From: Carposina sasakii
Lineage: Eukaryota > Arthropoda > Insecta > Lepidoptera > Carposinidae
Assembly: GCA_014607495.2 (NCBI GenBank)
Contig: CP053152.1
Coordinates: 14,429,899 to 14,493,898 of the forward strand
DNA length: 64,000 bases
Direction of reading: 5' to 3'
The position numbers and the translations under genes are program-made. Below are positions 46,434 to 58,500 of the stretch, one piece after another. Numbering within the stretch: the stretch's first letter is position 1; each line of letters begins with the position of its first letter. The notes under the pieces were generated by a model. It saw only the letters and a list, made by a program, of their open reading frames with translations, was not told where the DNA came from and searched no databases.

Positions 46434-47817
46434 TTAAATAGCTAGGTCAATACTGTCGCTTCGCCGTTTGATCATAAATTTCGCAAAGTCATCTTTCTCA
46501 GGGTCAAATGAAGCCACTTTCTCGCACTGTGCCGCCGTAGCAGCCTGCTGAATCTGGTCCCCGAAAGACTTTACGTCGTCTCTCTTCAACTCAACCATGT
46601 ACTTGCGACTCTCCATAATGACCATAGCATTGTCCCGAGCCATAGACCATACGCTAGGCTTCACTCGCGGCAGCAAATTGTGGCCCACAAATACACCATG
46701 GAACAAGCCCTGAAACTGTGGCTTATGAGGGTAGTGTTCTAAAGCAGAAAGAGATAAAAAATGCACTTTTCCATAATCGATATTGATGTATGTGTCGCGA
46801 TCTTCACGCAAAACCATCGGCGCTTCAGGGCCGCTCTCAGATATTTTGGCATCAAACTCGCTTAGCACCACCATTCCTAAGTTCTGTTCTGTATCCATAC
46901 TCAAAGCACTGGGATCGAATTGCTGCTGATTTTCAAGTTCGTACAGCATACGAAGCACGTTGCGCTCCGAAATATCCGTGGAACGCTTATAGTTCATCCC
47001 GTGAGTAGATTTCAGCATATCCTCATCGTCACAATTCAACCCGTAGGCTACCAACGGCGAAGTCACCATGTCACCGAGGTAACCTCTGTGTAGATAGCGG
47101 TCACCGCACTTGTATACTCCGGCCGCTAAACTAACATTTGGCCTACACACCTCCGTCTCTAACCACGTAAACGCCACCCCAGTTTCTCTGAAGTGTTTGT
47201 ACTCGGGAAAACATATTTGACTTGCGATCTCCCTCATGCGCATGTGGTAGTCCCAGTCGAAGACACCAGCTCTGCTGTCATAACGGACTCCTAGACTGTG
47301 ACGGACGCGATGCTCCCAAAGCTGACAAGCATTGAACTTGATTGGTATGGCCAGTAGACCAAAAATTCATAAGATTTTCTATATAATCCCGTTCACGATA
47401 TTTCATCTGCTCTATAGATATGCTGGGTATCAGGAAGCTCATGTACTCCGGGTTGGTAACCATGCCGATGAGTTGCCGCGCCTTTGCGACTAGGTATCTA
47501 GACGTGGGTGGTCTCAGTAGCATATTGCCGTAGATTTCTAACAGGCGTCTGGTTTTCTCTAAGATCCCGCATCGCGTGGTTCTTTCCAACGCTAGGGACA
47601 TCAGCAGAAGTTGTCTGGCTACTAGCTCAGGGCAGCCGTCGACGACGAAGATGTTCATATAGCGACGCGTGTATCGATAAGCCTGGGCCAGGGTTTTGAT
47701 AAGATGCCTCGCGTCGCATCCTCCTATAACTAGGAAATTAAGCTCGTACGAGTTTTCGTCACCGTTCTTCAGGTACTCTTGCTGCAAATCCAGCGCTGGG
47801 CTGAGTCCCCAGAACAT
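46434..47817 (-). CDS. Dnaaf3: Dynein axonemal assembly factor 3 (DNAAF3), single exon with one frame break
   Basis: The start 'MFWGLSPALDLQQEYLKNGD' matches the conserved DNAAF3 N-terminus, followed by 'LNFLVIGGCDARHLIKTLAQ'. The C-terminal part includes 'HFRETGVAFTW', 'RGYLGDMVTSPLVAYG' and 'VGHNLLPRVKPSVWSM'. The first frame (from 47817) stops at 47278, while conserved text continues one frame over, upstream of that stop ('IKFNACQLWEHRVRHSLG', 'GVFDWDYHMRMRE'). The break lies near an A5 run at 47361-47365 (about residue 151). Without it the protein would be 460 residues, close to insect family size. DNAAF3 acts in the cytoplasm in pre-assembly of dynein arms for motile cilia and sperm tails. 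No introns are seen. Confidence 0.88.
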
Positions 47818-48620
47818 TGTTATTTATTTTCGCTTTTTCGTGAACACAACTCGATCGACAGACAGTACATAAATGACGAGATTGTCACTGTCATGGCAAC
47901 AAAACAAGTCGAGCGTAGTTGTTAAAAGGGCGTTGCTATGGTTACATTCTATTTTTGATTTTGCAAGGATACCTACGTATCGTAATAAACGACCTTACAA
48001 AATGAGATATAGCTTTTATTTTAGATAATGTTATTCAGGTGGATTAACTAATTAACTATTATTACGAGTATAGGTACCTGATCTTGTAACAATTGTAGGT
48101 AGGAGAACAAAAAATGCGATAGAAGTGCCTATCCACCCATAATATCTAACAACTGATCGAACACAACGAATGTTTGATATTCCAATAATTTATCTAAATT
48201 CGCAGATTACTATATTTCTAATCCATATCATTATAATATCATAATGTATAGAAGGCTTGATTTAGATACGATTTAAACTCGACCTTTGGACCTTGTCGCT
48301 ATAAATTGCAAAAAACTAGAAAAGCTGTCTAAGCACTATATAGGACCCCTTTATAAAATACCATTACCATACATTTTTGTATGCTCATTATTACAACACT
48401 CAAAAACTACTCTAAAACAGTGGTTATTATTCGGAAATTAGTTTTGTAGATAACCGAATTGTATTGAAAAAACTTAATTCCATAATTCAGTTATACACTG
48501 AGTATTGTAAAAAATGTTTAAATTTTCCGTTAGGTGAAGCAAAAAATTGGGAATATAATTTAGTTTATTATTAACTAGTAGCTATTTGGGTGTGACCCTT
48601 AGATGAAGTGTGACCTATCT

Positions 48621-48756
48621 TAGGGGCGACTTTTGCAAACGTCAGATAGCATATCTGAAGAATAAAGTCGATGCATTTTGAATCATGATGAATTTTGATC
48701 ATGATACAATTTTATTCTTCAGATAGGCTATCTGACGTTTGGAAACATCGGCTCTT
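48621..48756. mobile_element. MITE with 'agatagcctatct' arms, copy 2
   Basis: 'cgacttttgcaaacgtcaga' and 'tagcatatctgaagaataaa' on the left are mirrored by 'tttattcttcagataggcta' and 'tctgacgtttggaaacatcg' on the right. The centre ('aatcatgatgaattttgatc') is also palindromic. It is related to 20160-20293. Confidence 0.7.
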
Positions 48757-48815
48757 AGACTGCCTTCAGCATTAACAAATAGGTCGAGAAAAGTGCACCT
48801 ACGCATTTAATTATA

Positions 48816-49200
48816 ATGGTTCACTCACGCAAAGAACGACGTTCTGATAAACGGTCCATATCGCGACCTTCTAAAGCAAAAGTATCCAATAAAAAATCCT
48901 GCTTCACATATGAAGAATAAAGGTAAACAAAGAAAAAGCAATAATAACAGTGCTCCTTGGCTAATGGCGTCGTTATCCCATCACCTCCTATCTAGTAACT
49001 TTCTGCGCCACTTTTTAAACTTTATGAACTGGCATGCGATTAGTATTCGTGAGGTATTCGTAGCCTCTATAGTTATTCTCCTCTATGATAGCTTGAATGC
49101 CAGTCACTTCGCGAAAAACGACACGCAGCAATCGCACGCGCAGCTGCAGTCAACACCGACTGTCGACTGCGGTCGTCCGATGACAGGACTAAATTCATAG
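48816..49200 (+). CDS. Uncertain small gene: two overlapping ORFs (34 and 96 codons)
   Basis: ORF 48816-48920 begins 'MVHSRKERRSDKRSISRPSK' (basic, Arg/Ser-rich). ORF 48910-49200 overlaps it in the next frame, starts 'MKNKGKQRKSNNNSAPWLMA', and holds a possible membrane helix around 'REVFVASIVILLYDS'. Its frame is open upstream and also basic, so the two may be one roughly 127-residue protein with a +1 break, or a chance pair. The MITE at 48621-48756 is 60 bp upstream; DNAAF3 starts 1 kb away, divergently. No family recognised. Confidence 0.3.
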
Positions 49201-52200
49201 TGATTTGAGGGTAGGTTGAAAATAAACCAATACCTACATTGTGGTCAATGGTATAAGCCCGAAGTAGGTAGGTACTTATTATGTATAATGTCAAACAAAA
49301 TATTACGTAATTGAACTGTTACATTTATTACATTAATCTTTTGCAAAAATGTAGTAATAGCTAATGTATATTACTTTTCGACATACTTATAAAGTTTTAT
49401 AAAAGTAAGAAAAAATATAATAATTTATTTTAATAATTAATTTATTCTCTGGATTTTAATAATTATTAGTAATTACAGTATGTAATATAAACACTATTTA
49501 TGGCGCGGTGTTTATGTGGGTAGTCAGATAAAACAAGACTTTCTTGCTGGGAGTTATGTTTCTTCCTTATCTTAGTTAGCTATACCTATTGGATTAAAAT
49601 AAAACACAATATAAAATTTGTTTTCATCTATTTTTCATTAATAATATTTTTACATTCAGTTTTATTAAATCATATAGCAAATATATTTACAAGGACAAAA
49701 CCAAACGGAAAATTACATAACGTCTCCACGTTTTTCGTTTTAAAATTCGTATTTTTATATTACATAATAATATCACTAAACGTTAACATTTCTCTAAATC
49801 AGTAGTTCGGTAGTAGGTAGGTACATTACGACGAATGTTCGTAACTGCGGAGTTTTTGAGCAAATTATTTCTCCCACCTAACTTACTTGACATAAACATT
49901 ATCTACTTACACTTTAAACCTAAGTGACACGAAACGAACATCGGCTTTTCGAGTCAATTCCATTGATACAGTTAAATCGACGCATATTTCTATATGATGA
50001 TGATTGGTATTAATGAGCGCTTGCACACTAGTATAAGAGTCCGTTTCATGGAATAACTCCTATGTCCGATTTCTGAACTATTATATTTTCTATGCAGTGA
50101 CACAAGTAATGTGGTTATATACATAGTAACTAGCGTCATCATTCAAAAGAACTATTTGATGAAACGTTCTCTATAGGTACACATTTTCTTGATTATATAT
50201 ATATTATGATATCTTATACCCTTACAAGACACTAACAGCAACTTCCTTGGCAGTGAACAAGTGTCAGCAAGTATCTAGATGTGTACAGGTTGTAACAGAA
50301 AGGGTAAGTTAAGCGAAAAGCTATGTAAATAGCCCACTATAGAGAACCTATTTCCAAAATTTGAGACTCGGAATCATATGTTTATTTTTCAAGATTGTAT
50401 GAACATTCCTGAGTTGTGTAGGAATTCTCCATACTATCTGGAAAAATAAACATGTAATTTCGAGTCTGAAATTTTGTGGATAGGTTCCTTGTAGTGGGCT
50501 ATTTACATAGCTTTTCGCTTAACATACCCCTTTTGTTACACCCTGTATTTTATTATTTTAATATAAAGGTGTGCAGGCGCTATTAGCGTGTAAGAAGGTC
50601 GCTGAAAATATTACCTATTTCTTCTCCAGGATCCAGCGTTCTTCTTACTTGACGCTTGATGAAAAGAGCTCCTTTACATTATCAAAAGCAGTTCGGTGAC
50701 AGTGCATGAACTATTTTTGGACACAGTTTTGCAAACGACAACAATTCTACATAAAGGGCAAGATTGAATCTTTGACAAAATGACCGATTGAATTATATTT
50801 AGGTATATTTCATATGCCTTGATATTTCGAATGACTGTGCACATAAAGGGTTTTAATGTAGCCTAGATTTATATGATGATTTGTAGTCCATAAGTTATTT
50901 ACAGTCTGTAACTTGTTTTGGTCAAATAAAATAAAGAGACATGGTCGATAACAAGTTCATATGGTTATCTATCCCATCGTGTTTGCAAACGCTGTCCACA
51001 CATATGCCACATCACATTTTAGTATGCTGTTGCTTGCGACATAATGTGAAGGGGCTCCTAATCGAGTGTTTCGTCCAAGTCAGCCACAGGTTGGCTTACA
51101 AACATTCGTGTAAGCACAGAGCACTACCATGAGCATTGGCGATGTACGGCGCCGTTCACAATTGACGTGTTAGGCCTACGAGTAAACGAGTCTGCGCCGG
51201 CGCTACTCCATCATTCACTTAAAGCTAGAGGCCAAGACCTCAGACTACACCGGCTTTGATAAACGAAAGTTCACGATTAAAACTCGAATGATAGGTTTCT
51301 TTGATTTTAGGCAAAGGTGTTAAAATTTTAAAGATGAAATTTCTGAAAAGCTTGTTAGTATGTTCGGAATGTAAACTTCGAGGGGGCGATTGAAATTTTG
51401 AAGTTGATAGGAAGTGGAAATACTTCCTAACAACTAAAATACATATTCACACCATTAATGTAAGTAACTTTCGTATTATTATTTGCCGCGTTGTGCGAAG
51501 GGTCGCTGATGCTTTTCGTAGCTGTGCTACGAGCTACAAACCTGCTACGCAGACTGATTATCTGAGCTTTTGCATTGTTGGATTTTGCAGTATTTATTGT
51601 TTACATGTTTAGTTCTAGAACTATGCAAGTTTATAAACATTCCGGAAATGTTTATTAACCCCTCGAACTTATAGTTACTATGATAGTACGCAGTTGATTT
51701 ATACGAGCAGTGTAAAATTAGTATTGAAACACGTTTCTCAATTATAACTTTTTGTAATATGGACTGATCATATGTTAAATGGCTATAGACGGCTCAAAGC
51801 GGTGTATTTACATGATATATAAACCAACCGATGAACTCGTTACTATGTTTATCAAAAGTTACCAAAAATGGTATAATTAAAATCTTGGAACTTAACTATA
51901 TGTATCTTGATGATTATTAACCTCGAAACTAATAAGTGAATTTGCACGTGTGATCGATAGAATTAAAATGATGCAGTTTTGGTCATTTCAGCAAACGCGT
52001 GGCGGAGTGCGCGGGCAGAGTCGACACTGATAATAAAGCCTGCTCCAGATACGCGCCGCGAACACACGTGGTGTCTGCACCTGGTCTTTTAATTATAGTC
52101 GACATCGTAAAAGTTCGTGATTCGCGAGTCTGTAGCGGGCATTAGAATAGATTCAAGCACACAATCATTTATTCCCTGGACATTCCTCTAGGTCTAGTAT

Positions 52201-55200
52201 TTCGACCCCACATAGCGACTGTTGCGACCAGCTACAGAGTTCTGCAATCACATCTACCCTGTACGTGTTCGTAGTACCTATTTAGATTTACTTAAAATTA
52301 AATCGAATATCTATGAGATTAATTACATATTGTAAGTATGGCGCATGGCCTCACAGCGCCATTGAACATCGTACCGGATAGATAGCCGATTCGGGACTGT
52401 TGACTTTTGTAACTAGTAAGTACCTACAAGTTTAATATGTGGCCGCGCCACCTAACCTAGCGTAACCGCGAATTAAATGTTAACGACCTTACTTGTTTAC
52501 AGTCAAATAAACTTGGAAACTATAACATATATTTAAACTCCTTTTCACATCAGTTAATCATCTTAAATTCGTTAAAATTTAATAGAATAATAATAATAAT
52601 AGATATTCTGATAAATCGAAATAACTTTAGTCCTCATTATGGATTTAGAATATGTGTACGTTATGGGCTAGCTATACGAAATGCTTGTGCACGGCGTGCA
52701 CGGTGCGGTGGTGCGAGACCTTGGGCAGTCACTACGTAGTACTACTAGACAAACAAACTGACAACCATCCGTCTCAAAGATTAACAATAGAAACATAATG
52801 GTCCCTACAGGCCGACCGCAATGACCATTGATCACCGAATGATCGAACGTTTTGCTCCAAAGCCTGTAGAGCTTATAATACTTGCGCTACGTATAAACGC
52901 TTTGGTGTTATGTAATTATTTCCTACGTTCAGATGGATGAGCTGAAGCGGGCAGGGTCGGAGAGGGGGGCAGGTGACGGTGACGACTCTCCGGGGACGGT
53001 TACATGGCGCCCTACTCCATCACTATCTCATATATGTCAACAAAACAATTTCGACACAAACTTAATATGTACTTAAAGATAACTTAAATCCAGTCTCTTA
53101 AATGAATTCACTATGAACATTCAGACGCGACGTCGAGCCCGCCCGTTAGAGGCCTGGCCGTCCGCAGGCGTGACGTCGTGCACGCTCACGTCACGCTTCA
53201 CACAGCGATGGCGAGCGGGCACCCGCGCGTCTACGGAGTGTGCTCCGGCCCAAAACAACACCAATCCAAACTATAAGACCTGTTACATTAAAGCTTCGCT
53301 TACGTTAATTTAGCTCAATTTATTAATCGCCTATCTAAATTGCAAGCTACTTGAGCTTTCCGATCTGCAGTGCAACGTCGAGCTCGACGTCTGGCAGGAC
53401 CTCGGCACCGCGCTTCACTTACACGTACCATGCAACGTTAAGTTATACTTAAATATACTTTAGACATACATCCGCCGCGCCGCCGCGGAGGTTCGCGGCT
53501 CGAACTAAGATAATAACTTGTAAAGCGTATCGTTTTTAATAGAACAAATGTAATCATATAATAAAGTAACAGGGCGTCTCTCCCCGGCGGGCGGCTGCCG
53601 ATCGACACAGTTCGAATCGAAACTTACATTCAACAGTTTACTCTAAATTGTTCAAATACTATAAGTTCAGTCATATCGTTTATATGTGCATAGTTCAATA
53701 TTTACATTTCACTGATTTTACTAACAATAACTATATAATTATGTATTCACAAGCATCACGTAGACGCTGGCGCCGCCGGCCGCTCCGAGGCGAACGAGTA
53801 CTCTATAGACACTACTCGTGAGAAGAATTTATTGTGATCATTACTAATGGTTAGAATATTTATTAACATTACCCTAACAGTGCAAACAGAAGTCATTACA
53901 TTCATCCTAGGCTAGTGCGTCACCGCGCGGTCTCGGACCGTCTGCATTCCCGCAGGAACGCATTCCCGACACCAACTAATACTTACTCTACTTACAAATA
54001 ACGTCATATTTATCTATATGTTTAGCACAGTTATTTCGGTATCAAGTCATGAAATCATTAGTTTACAACAATACAAACGATTCAACAACAACGAGGAGAA
54101 TACATAAATTATGTCTGCAAGTTAAAACAATACATAAATAATGAATCGATCTGGTACATAATTGAAATATTTTACATTGTATAACATAATGAGTTGGAAA
54201 ACAAAATCAATTCTGGTTTCATTAAAGGAGCATCAGTAGTTGCATTATCTCAGACATATTTATTTCTATTACGATAATTTATTGAAACGAGGATGAATGT
54301 TCGCCCAATGCCAATTTTAAAAAATGTGAATAGAGAGTGCATTACGTGCAGTCAAGCGTAGATATTGTTCCTTTTAAGATGGGATATTTAGAGAAAATTC
54401 CTTAAAATACTTTATTGTACCAGTATCAGAAATATGTAAGTTAAATCAATGATTTTTAACATCTTCCAGGCAAGAAACATTTAACATGCTTTTGGAAAAC
54501 TATTGAATGTATAACTTTTAGCTTATTGTGATAAACCTATCATACTGTATTGGTGTATTTTCAGTACATTATTTTAAGGAAATTAAACATAAAAAAACTG
54601 TGAATACAAAACATTATGGCAACCCAATCACACTTCAAATAAATGTTGAAACAAACATAAGATTAAGTTTTAAACATACATTTTCATTCACGCCACGAAC
54701 ACACTGATTCAACGGCTGCAACGTGCATAATCGTATCGGTGAGAATTATGAGTATACACTTTTTAATGCTCCCCTTAAGTGGCATAACGTTTATCTGCTG
54801 ATTCGATAATTTGAGTGTAATTAGGAAGCCTTTATGTTGGGTTTTCACATCAAAATATTCACTTTACAACTGGATTTGGTAAATAATAACAAAAACATTG
54901 AAACCGAATGTATTTATAGTGTTGGGACACAGTTAATTATAACTATACATCTATTATAACACCAACAGTAACAAACTTTTTGAAGGACTTACGTCTTTGT
55001 CCGTTGACATACAAGACAATTTGCTTTTAGGATTGTTCAGTAAGAAACATTTCTTACTAACGATCTGTAATTGTAATGTTTTAAAATCAGAGAGATTCTA
55101 TATTTCTCTGTCTATTTGTATTGTATGTCAATAACCTAATACGAGTACGAAAAGCGGTGTTAATTCCACGAGAAAAATTATACATTTCATCCCTTTGCAG

Positions 55201-55543
55201 AGTACCTAGGACCATCTTTAGTATCGCCCCAATTTTCTTTTATTCTACCATAAATTTGTTGGCGAAACACATTGATATTGTGAGTTGAACACGAGTACTG
55301 AGACTATTTCATAGAACTGAAGACAAATAAATCATTAGGTACCCACTATTTCCACACGTAACACACCTGCCAATAATACTAGCAACCTCTTCCAACACTG
55401 TTGCAACCAGAAAAAAGCTTAGACATCTCGTAGAAGCACACCACAACACAAGGCCCTCAACAAGTTCGGCACCATCTCCGCTCGTAACAAAAGTCTGTGC
55501 AGCGTCAGTCAGGTGGCGCCGGCGTCGGCGCGGCGCGGCGCGG
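49201..55543. other. Intergenic region and probable long 3' UTR of the minus-strand gene
   Basis: The left part is AT-rich with one foldback element (50286-50545) and the repeat at 50040-50185. From about 52650 GC-rich patches appear (52930-53010, 53120-53250, 53465-53510, 53760-53800), all without a convincing long ORF. Their position downstream of the stop at 55544 suggests a long 3' UTR of the minus-strand gene. A short plus-strand ORF from 52932, behind an acceptor-like 'cgttcag', is possible but unsupported. Confidence 0.4.
50286..50545. mobile_element. CAGGGTGTAACA foldback element, fourth copy
   Basis: The left end is 'caggttgtaacagaaagggt', the right end 'ataccccttttgttacaccctg' trimmed at its first bases. 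The body matches 14801-15061 almost throughout ('atgtaaatagcccactatag', 'gtgggctatttacatagctt'). Confidence 0.75.
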
Positions 55544-58500
55544 TCAGTGCTTGTACTCGGGGAAGGCGGCGGCGCGCAGCGTGGCGTCCGAGCTGGAGCT
55601 GCCGGGCGGGGATGGCAGGTAGCCGCGCCCCCCCGCGCCCCCCAGGACCCCCACAGCGCCCCCCGCGCCCCCCGCCGCCGCCGCCCCGCGCCCCACCGCC
55701 TCATCACTCGCCCACCGGGCTAACTGTTGTTGAGCTTGAATAAATTCATCACTAGAAAATGATAAGAAGAGGAAGTCCGAGTGTCTGGTCCGGACGGTCG
55801 GAGAAGGGACATTTGCGCTGGGCTAGCCATGAAGCGGTGTGGTCTTAGCTGGTGGGGTTAAGCCGGTGAGGTAATGTCGGTTGAGACATAGATGAACTTG
55901 TTTGTAAAAGCGTAGCGCAAGCGTCGCTTCTCAAGTAATAATATTCCCCATGGATATTAGTCTTAGTTGAAATGTTTTATGAAAGCATTTACTTTAAATA
56001 CGAGTATCGTGTGGTAGCTACGGAAATGAAAATGAATACAAAAGAAAATATGGTTACAGAATACAAATTAGATGATTTTAAAATGTTATAAAAACAGAGA
56101 GCAATCGCTCAGTACGAAGATCGAATTTCGCTAGAAAAGGTCAACTTATGATGAGAATCGTAAAAAATGACATGATAGTTATGAATATTATCATTTTAAT
56201 GCCATATAACTAGCTTCATTTGTAACTAAAGTAAGCACAGGTAAAGAAATCACAACCTAAAAAGTTCTCGCTGAAAGAAAATAATATACATAGGTAGATT
56301 CAGGTTCAGAACCGATTTTCATTACGATAGTACAAAACAAAATCGGTAATTGGAGTTCATATAAACCTCGAGAACTTCTTGCGTAGTGATTTCCTACTAC
56401 TTCGTTAAGTTAACTCGACAAACTCGGCTCGGTCTAACCCTCTTCGTTTCTATGTAGTGGGCTGTTTTCATGGCAATTTGTTTCATATACCCCTTCTTCC
56501 GTTGCACATATTGATTACAACTCTCCACGTAATGTGGGATTGCCTTTCCCCCAAAGATATGCCACGTCGGTACGGATGCGTTTGATATCCACCGATTGTA
56601 TTCATTGGACCATGATGTCATTGAGCGAGCAAAACAGCGAGCAATGGAGAGAGCTATGCTCGGGATCTCTCTGCGTGATCGAATCAGAAATGAGGAGATC
56701 CGCAGACGCACAAAGATCACTGACATAGCTCAACGGTTCAGCAAGCTAAAGTGGCAATGGGCAGGGCACATAGCTCGCAGAACCGATGGCCGATGGAGCC
56801 GGAAAGGTTCTAGAGTGGGTATCACGTGTCGGCAAACGCAGCGTGGGAAGGGAACGTCACCCACGAGATGGACGGACGACCTAGCCAAGGTCGCGGGCGT
56901 CGCATCGGTTGGATGCAGGCTGCTTTCGACCGGTCGGAATGGAGGTTATCGGGGGAGGTCTATGTTCAGCAGTGGACTTCTCAAGGCTGAGCATGATGAT
57001 GTCAATGAATTTGATTGGGGGATATCAAACACATATATAGCAGCGTAGCATAGCCTCCAGTGGCAAGGCAGGTTTAAATACGTCTTCATTTTAACCTTGA
57101 ACGTCATTCAGCCAAGTTAATTAAACGTAGCTTACAGAGCTTACTGTTACTCTACAAGTGATAATAACGGTCCCTTTATTATGTAACTTGCAGTAGCAGA
57201 GCCGAAGCAATGCGATAGCGAAAATTGAGAATCACTGTGTGCGGGGCGAGGTGCGGGGCGCGGGAGGATGCCGAGCGCTCGTTCCGCGCACGCACACACT
57301 CGCATATTTCGCTATTGCGTTGCTTCGGCTTTGCTCTGATCAGGAGGCGGGTGTATGTGGTTAATACTCGTATCGTGTGACAGTTACCTCTCGCTGTCGG
57401 GTGCGTCCCGCAGGCGGTCGGCATCGGCGGTCTCGTATAGCGCGTCGTCGTCGGGCGCCGCTCGGCCGTGACCCAGCAGCATGCCGCCTGGATACGACAT
57501 GTTATCAATATAGAACTCTTATACCGGGTACAGATTTACGAAATGTTACATGCAATGTAACGGAATGAAACAATTTGCGCGAGATTAGCAAATGGAGATC
57601 CGCGATGGCTGCTCCGGGAAAAAGGTGTGATTTTATGTATGTCTATGCATGTATTCTACTAATTGATACTGACTTAGCCATATGGTTATCTGTTCATATC
57701 TGTGCCTACAGATAAAGTAGGTAAAGCATACTCTATAAATTTACGTAAGTGCAAGGTATGATGTGTTGAGAATGTTTATCTTTTACTAGCGGCCACTCAC
57801 GACTTAGCCCTTCTGTACTAATCATTCTGATTTACAAGCTGTATGTAGCAACTGCAAAAAATCCTTAAAATCTTCGTTCTTATGTAATCAAATCAAGTAG
57901 TTTATTTGTGTCACACAGGTTATTACAGATAAATTTAAATAGGTATAATAGCTCGCCTGTGATCCGCTTATTTGGAATACAAATTGTAAAGAATGTAAAA
58001 GTGCACAAGTACATATACGAGTATACAGGTAAATGCAACTAACGAAAATGTTTTCATAGAATTCCGTTTAACACACCTCTTTTCTTAAACCCTGTATACC
58101 ATTATTACAAGTAGGCTAATGGTATAGTAGATTGAGTGGGAAGTATGTTATCTTCATACAAACGCACCGCGCGCGGCTTGTATGTGTGCGCCATAGTCGC
58201 CGCACCCACATTCAAACAAAATCTCGACCCGTTTCTCAGTGCTAACACTGCACAAGGTTCGCGTGTCACTCACGACACGGCTTTTCGGCACCGATAAATA
58301 AACGAAAAATGTGTGATAATCGCAGGACAACCTATTGCTGTGTGTTTGACATCACAAGTAAAAAATACAACTTCCCGGCCCTGACCAATTTCTAGGCACT
58401 GAATTAATATTTAGCTAAAAGTGACAACCCTGAGGCAGGCAAGTATGGTAGGTAATTATGTCGCGTATTGGGCCGGAGATAGCCTACTTCCCACTCATTC

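Noticed and set aside
52932..53075. Short plus-strand ORF behind an acceptor-like site ('MDELKRAGSERGAG')
   Set aside because: There is no donor or upstream exon, and it lies in the probable 3' UTR of a minus-strand gene; it cannot be supported.
56596..57048. 150-residue plus-strand ORF as a cellular gene
   Set aside because: It reads as the C-terminus of an RTE-type reverse transcriptase with later frame breaks; it is a retroelement relic inside an intron.
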